64,000 nucleotides of DNA from Curtobacterium salicis. GTDB taxonomy: Bacteria > Actinomycetota > Actinomycetes > Actinomycetales > Microbacteriaceae. Location: the NCBI RefSeq assembly GCF_011759505.1, contig NZ_JAAOYO010000002.1, forward strand, positions 186,001 through 250,000, in the 5' to 3' direction. A program made the translations under genes and the position numbers. Below, piece after piece: positions 42,589-49,796 of this stretch (position 1 is its first letter; every line of letters begins with the position of its first letter). The notes under the pieces are model-generated. The model was not told where the DNA came from, ran no database searches, and was given only the letters and a program-made list of their open reading frames with translations.

Positions 42589-43991
42589 GCGCTGCGTCGC
42601 ACGACCCCGACGGGACGTCTGACGGCCGGGAGGCACGACCCCCCGCCGGCACGCCGCCTCGCCGCCGCCGCGTGGTCGGCCTGGTCGACACCGACTCGTT
42701 CGCGAAGTGGGGCGCCCACCTGCTGTCGGCGGCCCCGGCGCACTGGTCACTGGAACTGCTGACGGTGGCGACGCCCCGCTCGGCGAGTCCGGCGCAGCTG
42801 CGGGCGGCGTTCCGCGACGTCGATGCGCGTCTTGGGCCGATCGACCTCGCACCTCCCGAGCCGTCGGGCGTGGACGACGTGGTGGCGCGCCTCCAGGCCG
42901 ACCCGCCGGACGCGGTGCTGGTGTCGTGCATCGGCCCGGTGGCGGAGGTCCTCATCGACCAGGTGCTGCGCTCGGTCGCCCGGCGGCCGGTGCTGCTCAG
43001 CGGGCTGCCGGGCATCTCGTTCCCGGCGAAGTGGAAGGGCGTGTTCCTGCGGGCGCGCGCGGACCTGTTCGTGCTCCACAGTCACCGTGAGGTCCGGGAG
43101 TACCGGGCGATGGCGACCGCTGGCGGCGTCCAGCCGTCCTTCGCGCTCGCCACGCTGCCCTTCGCCCGGACAGCCGGGTCGTCGCGGACCGGGGTGCGTC
43201 GGGACTCGGTGGTGTTCGCCGCGCAGCCGAGCGTGCCCGCAGAGGAGGACGACCGCCGCCGCCTGGTCGGGTGGCTCGCGGACACGGCTCGAGCGCACCC
43301 GGAGTGGCGTGTCGTGGTGAAGACCCGGGCGGCCGTCGGCGAGCAGCAGACGCACCGGGAGACCTTCCCCTACGCGGACCTCGTGCCGGCCGATGCCCCG
43401 TCGAACCTGGTGGTCGAGGCCGGGCCGATGTCGGTGCACCTCGACCGAGCGGTGGCGCTCGTGACGATCAGCTCGACGGCGGTGCTCGAAGCCGCTGCCC
43501 GAGGTGTGCCGGCACTGACGCTGACGGACTTCGGCACGTCGCGCTCCCTCATCAACGAGGTCTTCGTCGACAGCGGGCTCGAGGGCACCGCCGACGACCT
43601 GGTGCACGGGCGCTTCGGGACGGTCCGTCCGGAGTGGATGGCCGACAACTACTTCCACCCCGCAGCCGACGACGACTGGGCGGACCGGGCCGAGGAGCTG
43701 ATGCGGCTCCGGGATGCCGACATGCTGGTCGACCGTCCGGCGGCACGGCGGAGTCGTGGTGGCCTGCTGCGGCGGGCCTGGGAGCGGCGGAACGCTCTGG
43801 GCGACCACGACCGGACCACGATCGGACGGCTGGCGGCGGTCATCGGCACGCCGATCCGGGCGGTGAAACGCTCGATCCGGAAGGCCCGGCGCGCGCTGCG
43901 TCCCGCGACGGCGATGCCCACCACGACGGTGTCAGTCGAGCGCCTTCGCGACCGCGACGAGGAACTGGTCGCGGGTCGGGACGCCCGCTGA
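42585..43991 (+). CDS. Putative glycosyltransferase of the nonulosonate cassette
   Basis: A 468-residue protein translated from a GTG overlapping the neuB stop (GTGA). The fold pattern is GT-B-like: an N-terminal VVGLVDTDSFAKWGAH, GLPGISFPAKWKGVFLRARADLFVLHSHRE in the middle, and a C-terminal domain with VTISSTAVLEAAARGVPALTLTDFG, the donor-site-type motif of retaining GT-B enzymes. I believe such proteins are catalogued as DUF6716 putative glycosyltransferases. It probably moves CMP-nonulosonate onto a surface polymer. Its last 60 nt overlap the convergent thiol-protein gene. Confidence 0.8.
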   Translation: MSAASHDPDGTSDGREARPPAGTPPRRRRVVGLVDTDSFAKWGAHLLSAAPAHWSLELLTVATPRSASPAQLRAAFRDVDARLGPIDLAPPEPSGVDDVVARLQADPPDAVLVSCIGPVAEVLIDQVLRSVARRPVLLSGLPGISFPAKWKGVFLRARADLFVLHSHREVREYRAMATAGGVQPSFALATLPFARTAGSSRTGVRRDSVVFAAQPSVPAEEDDRRRLVGWLADTARAHPEWRVVVKTRAAVGEQQTHRETFPYADLVPADAPSNLVVEAGPMSVHLDRAVALVTISSTAVLEAAARGVPALTLTDFGTSRSLINEVFVDSGLEGTADDLVHGRFGTVRPEWMADNYFHPAADDDWADRAEELMRLRDADMLVDRPAARRSRGGLLRRAWERRNALGDHDRTTIGRLAAVIGTPIRAVKRSIRKARRALRPATAMPTTTVSVERLRDRDEELVAGRDAR

Positions 43992-44195
43992 ACGGAAGAC
44001 CTCGGTCCCGTCGTCACGCCGGACCAGGACCGTCGGGGTCGACCGGATGCCGAGCTCCTCGACGCGGTCAGGGTCGTTCGCGATGTCCCGTTCGGTGACG
44101 ACGAGGCCCGGAACGAGCCGGGCGGCGTCGCCGACCAACCTACGGGCGGCGGCACACGGCGCACAGAACGCGGACGTCCAGAGATCGACCTGCAT
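43932..44195 (-). CDS. Small glutaredoxin/thioredoxin-like protein
   Basis: An 87-residue thioredoxin-fold protein with the redox motif C11-A-P-C14 (WTSAFCAPCAAARR) and the cis-Pro in GIRSTPTVLV. AGGACTCC precedes the ATG at 44195, which is preferred over a possible start at 44228. Such small proteins reduce disulfides or serve mycoredoxin-like roles. Its 3' end overlaps the convergent glycosyltransferase gene by 60 nt. Confidence 0.85.
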   Translation of the reverse strand: MQVDLWTSAFCAPCAAARRLVGDAARLVPGLVVTERDIANDPDRVEELGIRSTPTVLVRRDDGTEVFRSAGVPTRDQFLVAVAKALD

Positions 44196-44248
44196 GGAGT
44201 CCTGCAACGCCGTCCTCGGTCGGGGCACTCCCGATCAGGACGACGAAT

Positions 44249-44277
44249 GCCCCCGGCCGTCCTGGACGACCGGGGGC
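44249..44277. terminator. Hairpin after the 96-aa gene
   Basis: GCCCCCGG (44249-44256) pairs with CCGGGGGC (44270-44277), with an inner GTCC/GGAC pair. It separates the 96-aa gene from the thiol-protein gene downstream. Confidence 0.75.
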
Positions 44278-44291
44278 ACCGTCGGAGGCTG

Positions 44292-44582
44292 CTACTCGCG
44301 GTCGAACTCGCCGGAGCGGTCGCCGCGGTCCTGCAGGTCGTCGACCGGGTCGGACTCGTCGGGCGCGAAGGTGTAGTCGACCGAGATCTGGTCGAGGACC
44401 TGACGCGAGCCGGTGGCCTTGTAGGTGAAGGCGGTCTGGAGGCCCTCGACGTCCGCGAACACCGTCACCTCGTCGTCCAGCGCATCGCTCGTGGCGGTGC
44501 GGGTGTCCGTGGTCCCGTCGAAGGGGCCCTGGTGGAAGATGGCGGTGAACTCGTCGCCCTCGTGGATGGTGATGTCGGTCAT
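44292..44582 (-). CDS. Small acidic protein, unknown function
   Basis: A 96-residue acidic protein (MTDITIHEGDEFTAIF, FADVEGLQTAFTYKATGSR) that ends in a run of Asp/Glu/Arg. Predicted as a beta-sheet fold. AAGGGACGC precedes the ATG. No catalytic motif and no Cys. I recognise no family. Confidence 0.7.
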   Translation of the reverse strand: MTDITIHEGDEFTAIFHQGPFDGTTDTRTATSDALDDEVTVFADVEGLQTAFTYKATGSRQVLDQISVDYTFAPDESDPVDDLQDRGDRSGEFDRE

Positions 44583-44687
44583 GCGTCCCTTCTACCAGGG
44601 CAGGGGGCATCGCCGTCCAGCGCATCGTGACCCGCCGGCGGACGGAAGTGGCGTGGCGGAGCCGTGCCGTACCTCCTTGCCGAATCC

Positions 44688-44705
44688 ATAGCAACGCTAT
44701 ATAGT
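44688..44705 (+). promoter_or_regulatory. MarR operator and leaderless -10
   Basis: The AT-rich palindrome ATAGC-AAC-GCTAT (44688-44700) abuts TATAGT (44700-44705). The MarR-gene ATG follows six nt later. A bound MarR dimer would block the -10 and so autorepress the regulator-efflux operon. Confidence 0.7.
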
Positions 44706-44711
44706 TCAGGG

Positions 44712-45146
44712 ATGGAACAAGCGCGGGAACAGACCATCGAGACGCTCCTCGTCTCCGTCAACCGGCTCATCCGGTCCGCGCTCCAGGCCACCGGCCACAC
44801 CACGTCCACCGCCGTCTGGCGGACGCTCGGCATCCTCGAGACCGACGAGTCCCTGCGGCTCGGCGAACTCGCCCGGGCGTCACGCGTGTCGCAGCCGACC
44901 ATGACCCGCCTGGTCGCCGGCATGACCGCCGACGGACTCGTCTCACGGACCGTCGACCCCGACGACTCGAGAGGCCAGCTCATCGAGATCACCGACGTCG
45001 GACGCGAGCGACTCGTCGCATGGCGAGCCGCACTCACCAGCACCGTCGGTCCCCTGTTCGAGGACCTCACCGACGACGACTGGGACATCCTGCACGAAGC
45101 ATCGGCCCTCATCGCAGCGAGGACCAGAACGGAGACCACCGCGTGA
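44712..45146 (+). CDS. MarR-family transcriptional regulator
   Basis: A 144-residue winged-helix regulator. The recognition helix region reads ASRVSQPTMTRLVAGMTADGLV and the wing contains the conserved DSRGQLIEIT (the usual DxR). A longer frame from 44664 exists, but it would run through the operator and the -10. Its stop overlaps the GTG of the MFS gene (GTGA). The pair is a standard repressor-exporter operon responding to a phenolic or drug-like ligand. Confidence 0.93.
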   Translation: MEQAREQTIETLLVSVNRLIRSALQATGHTTSTAVWRTLGILETDESLRLGELARASRVSQPTMTRLVAGMTADGLVSRTVDPDDSRGQLIEITDVGRERLVAWRAALTSTVGPLFEDLTDDDWDILHEASALIAARTRTETTA

Positions 45147-46384
45147 ACGCGCACGCACCAGCTGGGCAGTCCGGCTCGATCCTGAAGCAGTCGTCGGCGG
45201 TGTGGGCGATCGCCTTCGCCTGCGTCGTCGCCTTCATGGGCATCGGCCTCGTCGACCCGATCCTCCCCGCGATCGCCGAGTCACTCCAGGCGACGCCCGC
45301 GCAGACCGAACTGCTCTTCACCAGTTACCTCGCCGTCACCGGTGTCGCGATGTTCTTCACCAGCTGGGTCTCGAGCCGGATCGGCGCGAAGAAGACCCTG
45401 ATGATCGGGCTCGCCCTCATCGTGCTGTTCTCGGTCCTCGCGGCCGTGTCCAACGACGTCTGGACGATCATCGGCTTCCGGGCCGGCTGGGGTCTCGGCA
45501 ACGCCCTCTTCATCTCGACCGCGCTCGCCACCATCGTCGGCGCCGCCTCGGGCGGGACCGCGTCGGCGATCATCCTCTACGAGGCCGCACTGGGCCTCGG
45601 CATCGCGGTCGGACCCCTCGTCGGCGGCCTGCTCGGATCCGTCAGCTGGCGTGGCCCGTTCTTCGGCGTCACCACGCTGATGGCCGTCGCGTTCATCGCC
45701 ATCCTGGTGCTGCTCAAGTCCGGCACGCTCGAGAAGCCCACGCCGACCAAGCTCTCCGCACCGTTCCGTGCCCTGGGTCGTCCGGCCCTCGCTGCCCTCG
45801 CCGCGACCGCACTGTTCTACAACATCGGCTTCTTCGTGCTCCTCGCCTACACGCCCTTCCCGCTCGGGTTCGGGGCACTCGGCATCGGGTTCACGTTCTT
45901 CGGCTGGGGTGTCGGCCTCGCGGTCACCTCGGTGTGGGTCGCCCCGATGCTCACCGCACGCATGCGTCGGACGAGCGTCCTGAAGCTCGCGTTGCCGCTG
46001 CTCGCGCTCGACCTGTTCGCCGCAGCCGTCGTCGTGCAGTCTCAAGCCGGGCTCATCGTCTGCGTCGTCATCGGCGGGCTCGTGCTCGGCGTCCTCAACA
46101 CCGTGCTGACCGAGTGCGTCATGGAGGCGACCGACCTCCCCCGCTCCGTTGCCTCGAGTGCCTACTCCGCCGTCCGCTTCATCGGCGGCGCCATCGCCCC
46201 GCCCGTCGCGACACTGCTCGCCGACGCCTACTCGCCGAGCGCCGCGTACGTCTTCGCGGGCGTGTCCGTGGCGGTCGCGTTCCTGGTCGTCGTGCTCACC
46301 ACGAAGGTGCTCCGGCGCGTCGACGACGGTGCCGAGCCCGAGCGCGTCGAGGCCGAGGCGATCTCCGCCGGCGAGATGGCGTAG
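45143..46384 (+). CDS. MFS efflux transporter
   Basis: A 413-residue major facilitator with 12 predicted spans. The N-terminal half carries DPILPAIAESL in span 1, SSRIGAKKTLMIGLAL (motif A) and GLGIAVGPLVGGLLG (motif C of drug/H+ antiporters), placing it among drug exporters. It is coupled to the MarR gene by a GTGA overlap. The exported compound is unknown. A 9-bp hairpin follows the stop. Confidence 0.92.
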   Translation: MNAHAPAGQSGSILKQSSAVWAIAFACVVAFMGIGLVDPILPAIAESLQATPAQTELLFTSYLAVTGVAMFFTSWVSSRIGAKKTLMIGLALIVLFSVLAAVSNDVWTIIGFRAGWGLGNALFISTALATIVGAASGGTASAIILYEAALGLGIAVGPLVGGLLGSVSWRGPFFGVTTLMAVAFIAILVLLKSGTLEKPTPTKLSAPFRALGRPALAALAATALFYNIGFFVLLAYTPFPLGFGALGIGFTFFGWGVGLAVTSVWVAPMLTARMRRTSVLKLALPLLALDLFAAAVVVQSQAGLIVCVVIGGLVLGVLNTVLTECVMEATDLPRSVASSAYSAVRFIGGAIAPPVATLLADAYSPSAAYVFAGVSVAVAFLVVVLTTKVLRRVDDGAEPERVEAEAISAGEMA

Positions 46385-46399
46385 TCCTCGCTGCTGCCG

Positions 46400-46430
46400 G
46401 TGGCCGGGTCCGCGATGGGGGCCCGGCCAC
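46400..46430 (+). terminator. Hairpin after the MFS gene
   Basis: GTGGCCGGG (46400-46408) pairs with CCCGGCCAC (46422-46430). Confidence 0.65.
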
Positions 46431-46545
46431 TGCTGTGTCCGCCATGCGGGGTACTTCGGCGAGCTTCGGCGGACGGGGTTCCGCGCGCGCTGTTCGGCGC
46501 GGGGTTCGGCGGCTAGCCGGCCGGGTCCGGATTGGCGTGGGGCGC

Positions 46546-46881
46546 GCGAGCGGGCGGAATGCCAGGGTGCGCCGCGCCCACCAGCCGGGATTCCGCCCGC
46601 TCGCGTCCGCTGGCCGCGCGGGAGGCACGCGACCAGCGTGGCGGACCAGTCACGGGCCTCCCGTGCGTGCGCTCCGCGCTACCCGCGGGCGAGCGGGCGG
46701 AATGCCCGGGTGCTGCGCACGCGACCTCCGGGATTCCGCCCGCTCGCGTCCGCGCGGCGGACGGGAGGCACATGACCCGCCAGGCGGACCGGTCACGGGC
46801 CTCCCGTCCGGGCTCCGGAGCAGCGAGCGGGCGGAAGGCCGGCGGCGGACGCGAGTGGACGCCGGTGTTCCGCCCGCTCGC
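46546..46881. repeat. Alternating palindrome array A-B-A-B-A
   Basis: The 574-bp gap between the MFS and orn genes holds five palindromes of two kinds in strict alternation. Type A arms are GCGAGCGGGCGGAAT and ATTCCGCCCGCTCGC, at 46546-46560/46590-46604, 46689-46703/46733-46747 and 46823-46836/46868-46881 (the last 14 bp). Type B arms are around GGGAGGC/GCCTCCC at 46617-46626/46656-46663 and 46758-46769/46799-46810. Loops are about 29-31 nt and differ in sequence. No credible gene is present. Confidence 0.9.
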
Positions 46882-46946
46882 GCCTGGGTGGTGACGGCCT
46901 CCGCACCGCTCGTCCACAGGGGCGGCGGGGCGTCGGTGCGCCGAAG

Positions 46947-46952
46947 TAGGAT
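46947..46952 (+). promoter_or_regulatory. Leaderless -10 of orn
   Basis: TAGGAT, six nt before the orn ATG; no ribosome site. Confidence 0.55.
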
Positions 46953-46958
46953 CGCCCT

Positions 46959-47633
46959 ATGTCTGCAGCGAATGACCGCCTCGTCTGGATCGACTGTGAG
47001 ATGACGGGGCTCGACGTCGACGTCGACGAACTCGTCGAGGTCGCGGTGGTCGTCACGGACTTCGATCTCAACCCGGTGCACCCCGGGTTCGACATCGTCA
47101 TCAAGCCGGACCAGTCCGCGCTCGACAACATGAACGACTTCGTCACGAAGATGCACACGACATCCGGACTCATCGACGAGATCCCGGACGGCGTGTCCTT
47201 GGCGGACGCCGAGTACCAGGTCCTCGAGTACATCCTCGCCCACGTACCGGCCGAGGGCACCGCTCCCCTGGCCGGCAACACGATCGGCACGGACCGCGCG
47301 TTCCTCGCGAAGTACATGCCGCGCATCGACAACCACCTGCACTACCGCAGCGTCGACGTCTCGAGCATCAAGGAGCTCTGCCGCCGCTGGTTCCCGCGCG
47401 TGTACTTCAACTCGCCCGAGAAGCACGGCGGGCACCGCGCCCTCGCCGACATCCTCGAGTCGATCCGCGAGCTCGAGTACTACCGTCGCGCCGGCTTCAC
47501 GCCCGAGCCCGGCCCGGCCAGTGACGACGTCAAGGCCATCGCGGCCGAGGTCGTCGCGAAGTGGGAGTCCCGGTTGACGCCGCCGTCCGGCGCTGAAACC
47601 ACTGCCGCGCCGGTGTCGGAGCACGCCGAGTAG
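46959..47633 (+). CDS. orn: Oligoribonuclease
   Basis: A 224-residue DEDDh 3'-5' exonuclease that degrades two- to five-nt RNA and the linear c-di-GMP product pGpG. The catalytic residues are visible in [33 protein letters not shown] and [12 protein letters not shown] (DEDD with His). A C-terminal extension of about 30 Ala/Thr/Glu residues is typical of actinobacteria. A short inverted repeat (TCTGGAC-GGGC-GTCCAGA, 47643-47660) follows the stop. Confidence 0.96.
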   Translation: MSAANDRLVWIDCEMTGLDVDVDELVEVAVVVTDFDLNPVHPGFDIVIKPDQSALDNMNDFVTKMHTTSGLIDEIPDGVSLADAEYQVLEYILAHVPAEGTAPLAGNTIGTDRAFLAKYMPRIDNHLHYRSVDVSSIKELCRRWFPRVYFNSPEKHGGHRALADILESIRELEYYRRAGFTPEPGPASDDVKAIAAEVVAKWESRLTPPSGAETTAAPVSEHAE

Positions 47634-47643
47634 CGATCGTGGT

Positions 47644-47671
47644 CTGGACGGGCGTCCAGATGTACTACAAT
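47644..47671 (+). promoter_or_regulatory. tRNA-His promoter
   Basis: CTGGAC (47644-47649) and TACAAT (47666-47671), 16 nt apart, lie 35 nt before the tRNA. TACAAT is the best -10 match in the window. The -35 overlaps the inverted repeat after orn. Confidence 0.65.
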
Positions 47672-47706
47672 CGAGTGGTTGCTCCGGCTCGCCGGACCAG
47701 CACTTG

Positions 47707-47782
47707 GTGGGTATAGCTCAGCTGGTAGAGCGCCTGGTTGTGGTCCAGGAGGTCGCGGGTTCAAGCCCCGTTACTCACCCCA
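47707..47782 (+). tRNA. tRNA-His (anticodon GTG)
   Basis: A 76-nt cloverleaf: acceptor GTGGGTA/TACTCAC, D loop AGCTCAGCTGGTAGAGC, anticodon stem CCTGG/CCAGG with loop TTGTGGT, T arm GCGGGTTCAAGCCCCGT. Its C73 discriminator and the G at position -1 (47706) are the histidine identity marks. CCA is encoded (47780-47782), unlike the Arg tRNA. Confidence 0.97.
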
Positions 47783-47821
47783 GTCGATGTTCACCCGGTC
47801 GTCATCCGCCGCGGTGTTCCG

Positions 47822-47851
47822 GAAGCCCTCGTCCGTCGGACGGGGGCTTTC
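47822..47851 (+). terminator. Terminator of tRNA-His
   Basis: GAAGCCCTCGTCC pairs with GGACGGGGGCTTTC (one G-T pair) around a 3-nt loop, followed by a short TTTCGTC tail. Between it and 48026 I see no gene. Confidence 0.8.
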
Positions 47852-48026
47852 GTCATGCCCGGCGGACGGTGCCCGCTGCAAGGCGCGTCCCGCACCGCCC
47901 GCTTCACGGCGAGTACCGCACCGCGCGCGGCACAGCGCGCCCGCCCGCACCGCTGGCTCATCAACACGCCACCGCCCGCCACCCGACCAGGTCCCGCCCG
48001 GGCAGCTGTGCCACGATCCTCCCGTG

Positions 48027-48371
48027 ATGGAGATGTCAGCCGAGGACTTCGAGCAGCTGGTGACCGACCAACTCGACCTCCTGCCGGACGACATGGTCGA
48101 CGGGCTCGACAACGTCGTCTTCGTGGTCGAGGAGGAACCCGAGGACGGCTCTGATCTCTTCGGTGTCTACGACGGCGTGGCGCAGACCGAGCGCGGTCAG
48201 TACGGCTTCGGCGAACTGCCGGACCGGATCGTCGTGTTCCGGAAGCAGCACCTGCTCGAATGTGACACGTTGGAGGACCTCGAGGACGAGGTCCACACCA
48301 CGCTCGTGCACGAGATCGGCCACTTCTACGGCATCGACGACGAGCGGCTGCACGAGCTCGGCTGGGCGTAG
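48027..48371 (+). CDS. Minimal zinc metallopeptidase-family protein
   Basis: A 114-residue protein of the small zincin (minimal MMP/UPF) family. The C-terminal HEIGHFYGIDDERLHELGW carries the HExxH zinc motif with an extended partner residue. The N-terminus is acidic. The start is ATG 48027 or the GTG three nt earlier. Proteolysis has not been shown for most members of this family, to my knowledge, so activity is uncertain. Confidence 0.85.
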   Translation: MEMSAEDFEQLVTDQLDLLPDDMVDGLDNVVFVVEEEPEDGSDLFGVYDGVAQTERGQYGFGELPDRIVVFRKQHLLECDTLEDLEDEVHTTLVHEIGHFYGIDDERLHELGWA

Positions 48372-48373
48372 CG

Positions 48374-48455
48374 CCGGATCGTGCCCTGCCGAGGACCGGA
48401 GGATCGTGCCCTCCCCACGACCGGAGGACCGTCCCCTGCCTACGACCGGAGGACC
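48374..48455. repeat. 25-bp imperfect tandem repeat
   Basis: GACCGGAGGAYCGT-type units start at about 48394, 48419 and 48444, exactly 25 bp apart, with a degenerate unit before them. They fill the convergent gap and enter the 3' end of the kinase gene. Confidence 0.7.
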
Positions 48456-48997
48456 GCGTCCGCGAGGGCCTCGGGCGCCTCGGCCGCGATGAACGTCTCC
48501 TCCTGCCGAGCCCACCGCTCCCACTGACGGGCGAACGTCTCACCGTCGCGATCGAGTGCGCGGCGGCGGCGCTCCCGGTCGTCCGCGGTCAGCCACACCC
48601 GGAAGGTCGCCAGTGGTGCTGATGCGCGGGACAACGCCCCGCATCCCTCGATGACGAGCGGGGCGGCGGGGTCGACCGGCACCCAGTCGGCAGGGGTGGA
48701 CGTCGCCCAGTCCCACCGCCGGTACCCGGCCGGTGCGCCCAGGACGTCGCGCGCGACGGTGTCGGCCGCAGCCTGGAGGCCGTCCCACCCCGGGTAGACG
48801 TCGTCGAGATGGACGATGGTCGCGTCGAGCTCCGCGGCGAGGGCGTTCCCGAGCGTCGTCTTGCCGGTGCCGGAGCGCCCGTCGACGAGGACGACGAGAC
48901 GGGAGGTGCGGGAGGCCGACCGCGCGCGGGACGCGAGTGACCGCGGCGAGGTGAGCGGAGCCTCCTGACCGCCGCCGGTTGTCTGCGTGTCACCCAC
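48440..48997 (-). CDS. Uridine-kinase-like P-loop protein
   Basis: A 185-residue P-loop kinase-like protein. Walker A is DGRSGTGKTTLGNAL (about residues 39-53); HLDDVYPGWDGL is the substrate-side motif seen in uridine kinase-like ATPases; WLTADDRERRRRALDRDG suggests the lid. The GTG start overlaps the end of the EcfT gene by eight nt. The substrate, a nucleoside or small alcohol, is not known. It is last in the riboswitch-led ECF operon, which might make it a vitamin-pathway kinase. Confidence 0.82.
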   Translation of the reverse strand: MGDTQTTGGGQEAPLTSPRSLASRARSASRTSRLVVLVDGRSGTGKTTLGNALAAELDATIVHLDDVYPGWDGLQAAADTVARDVLGAPAGYRRWDWATSTPADWVPVDPAAPLVIEGCGALSRASAPLATFRVWLTADDRERRRRALDRDGETFARQWERWARQEETFIAAEAPEALADAVLRS

Positions 48998-49796
48998 GCC
49001 AGGTCCCGGCGATCACGGCAGCGACGACCGCGACCGCTCCGATGCCGACGAGGAGGCCGACCATCGCCCACTCGGGCCCGGCGAAGCGGACCGGACGCGC
49101 CCACGTCCGCCGACCCGGGGCCCCGAACCCCCGGGACTCCATGGCGACGGCGAGGGTCGTCGCGCGCCGCAGGGCGACCACGAGCAGACCGAACGCCATC
49201 GACAGTCCACGGCGGAAGCGGCCGCTGTCGGCGACTCCCCGGGCGCGCCGCGCCATCGCGAGCTGCCGCCAGTCGTCGCCCAGGAGGGTCATCATCCGGA
49301 CTGCGGCGAGGGCTCCGAGAACGAAGCGGGCCGGCAGTCGGAGGACCTGCGCGAGACCGTCGGCGAGGTCCGTGACGTCCGTGCGGACGAACAGCACGAT
49401 GCCGGGGATCCCCACTGCCAGGACGCGCAGCATCGTCGCGAGCGCCAGCTGCAACGAGCCGTCGGTGACGTGCGCGAACGCGAAGTCGAACCAGACACGC
49501 CCGGACGCCTGCCCGTAGAGCGCGATGCTCACGCCCGTCAGCGGGACGGCGACCAGGACCGGTGACGTCCGGAGGAGGAGTGTGCGGACCGGGATGCGGA
49601 GCACCGGCAGGAGCATGAGTTCGAGCAGGAGCGCGACCGTCGCGGACACCAGGTCGAGGCTGAGGACGAGGACGATGCCCAGCGCGATCACGCCGAGCAG
49701 CGAGGCGACCGGCTGCACGCCGGCCACGCCACGCCCGGGACGGCCGGGAGGCTCGGCACCGGTCCGCTCGTCGCTGACGGTCATCGGAGCGGTCAC
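48990..49796 (-). CDS. ECF transporter T component (YkoC/EcfT)
   Basis: A 268-residue membrane protein with about five or six spans. The two cytoplasmic coupling-helix motifs are seen as AMARRARGV and AMESRGFG, the Ala-Arg-Gly signatures of EcfT. It joins the ATPases to the substrate-binding S component. Its start overlaps the ATPase stop (ATGA-type). An N-terminal segment of about 28 Pro/Gly residues is cytoplasmic. Confidence 0.92.
   Translation of the reverse strand: MTAPMTVSDERTGAEPPGRPGRGVAGVQPVASLLGVIALGIVLVLSLDLVSATVALLLELMLLPVLRIPVRTLLLRTSPVLVAVPLTGVSIALYGQASGRVWFDFAFAHVTDGSLQLALATMLRVLAVGIPGIVLFVRTDVTDLADGLAQVLRLPARFVLGALAAVRMMTLLGDDWRQLAMARRARGVADSGRFRRGLSMAFGLLVVALRRATTLAVAMESRGFGAPGRRTWARPVRFAGPEWAMVGLLVGIGAVAVVAAVIAGTWRG

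Noticed and set aside
40946..43991. Polyketide or other secondary-metabolite cluster
   Set aside because: Only three sugar genes are present, with no scaffold-building enzyme.
46385..46958. Insertion sequence remnant
   Set aside because: No transposase fragment or target duplication; only alternating palindromes were found.
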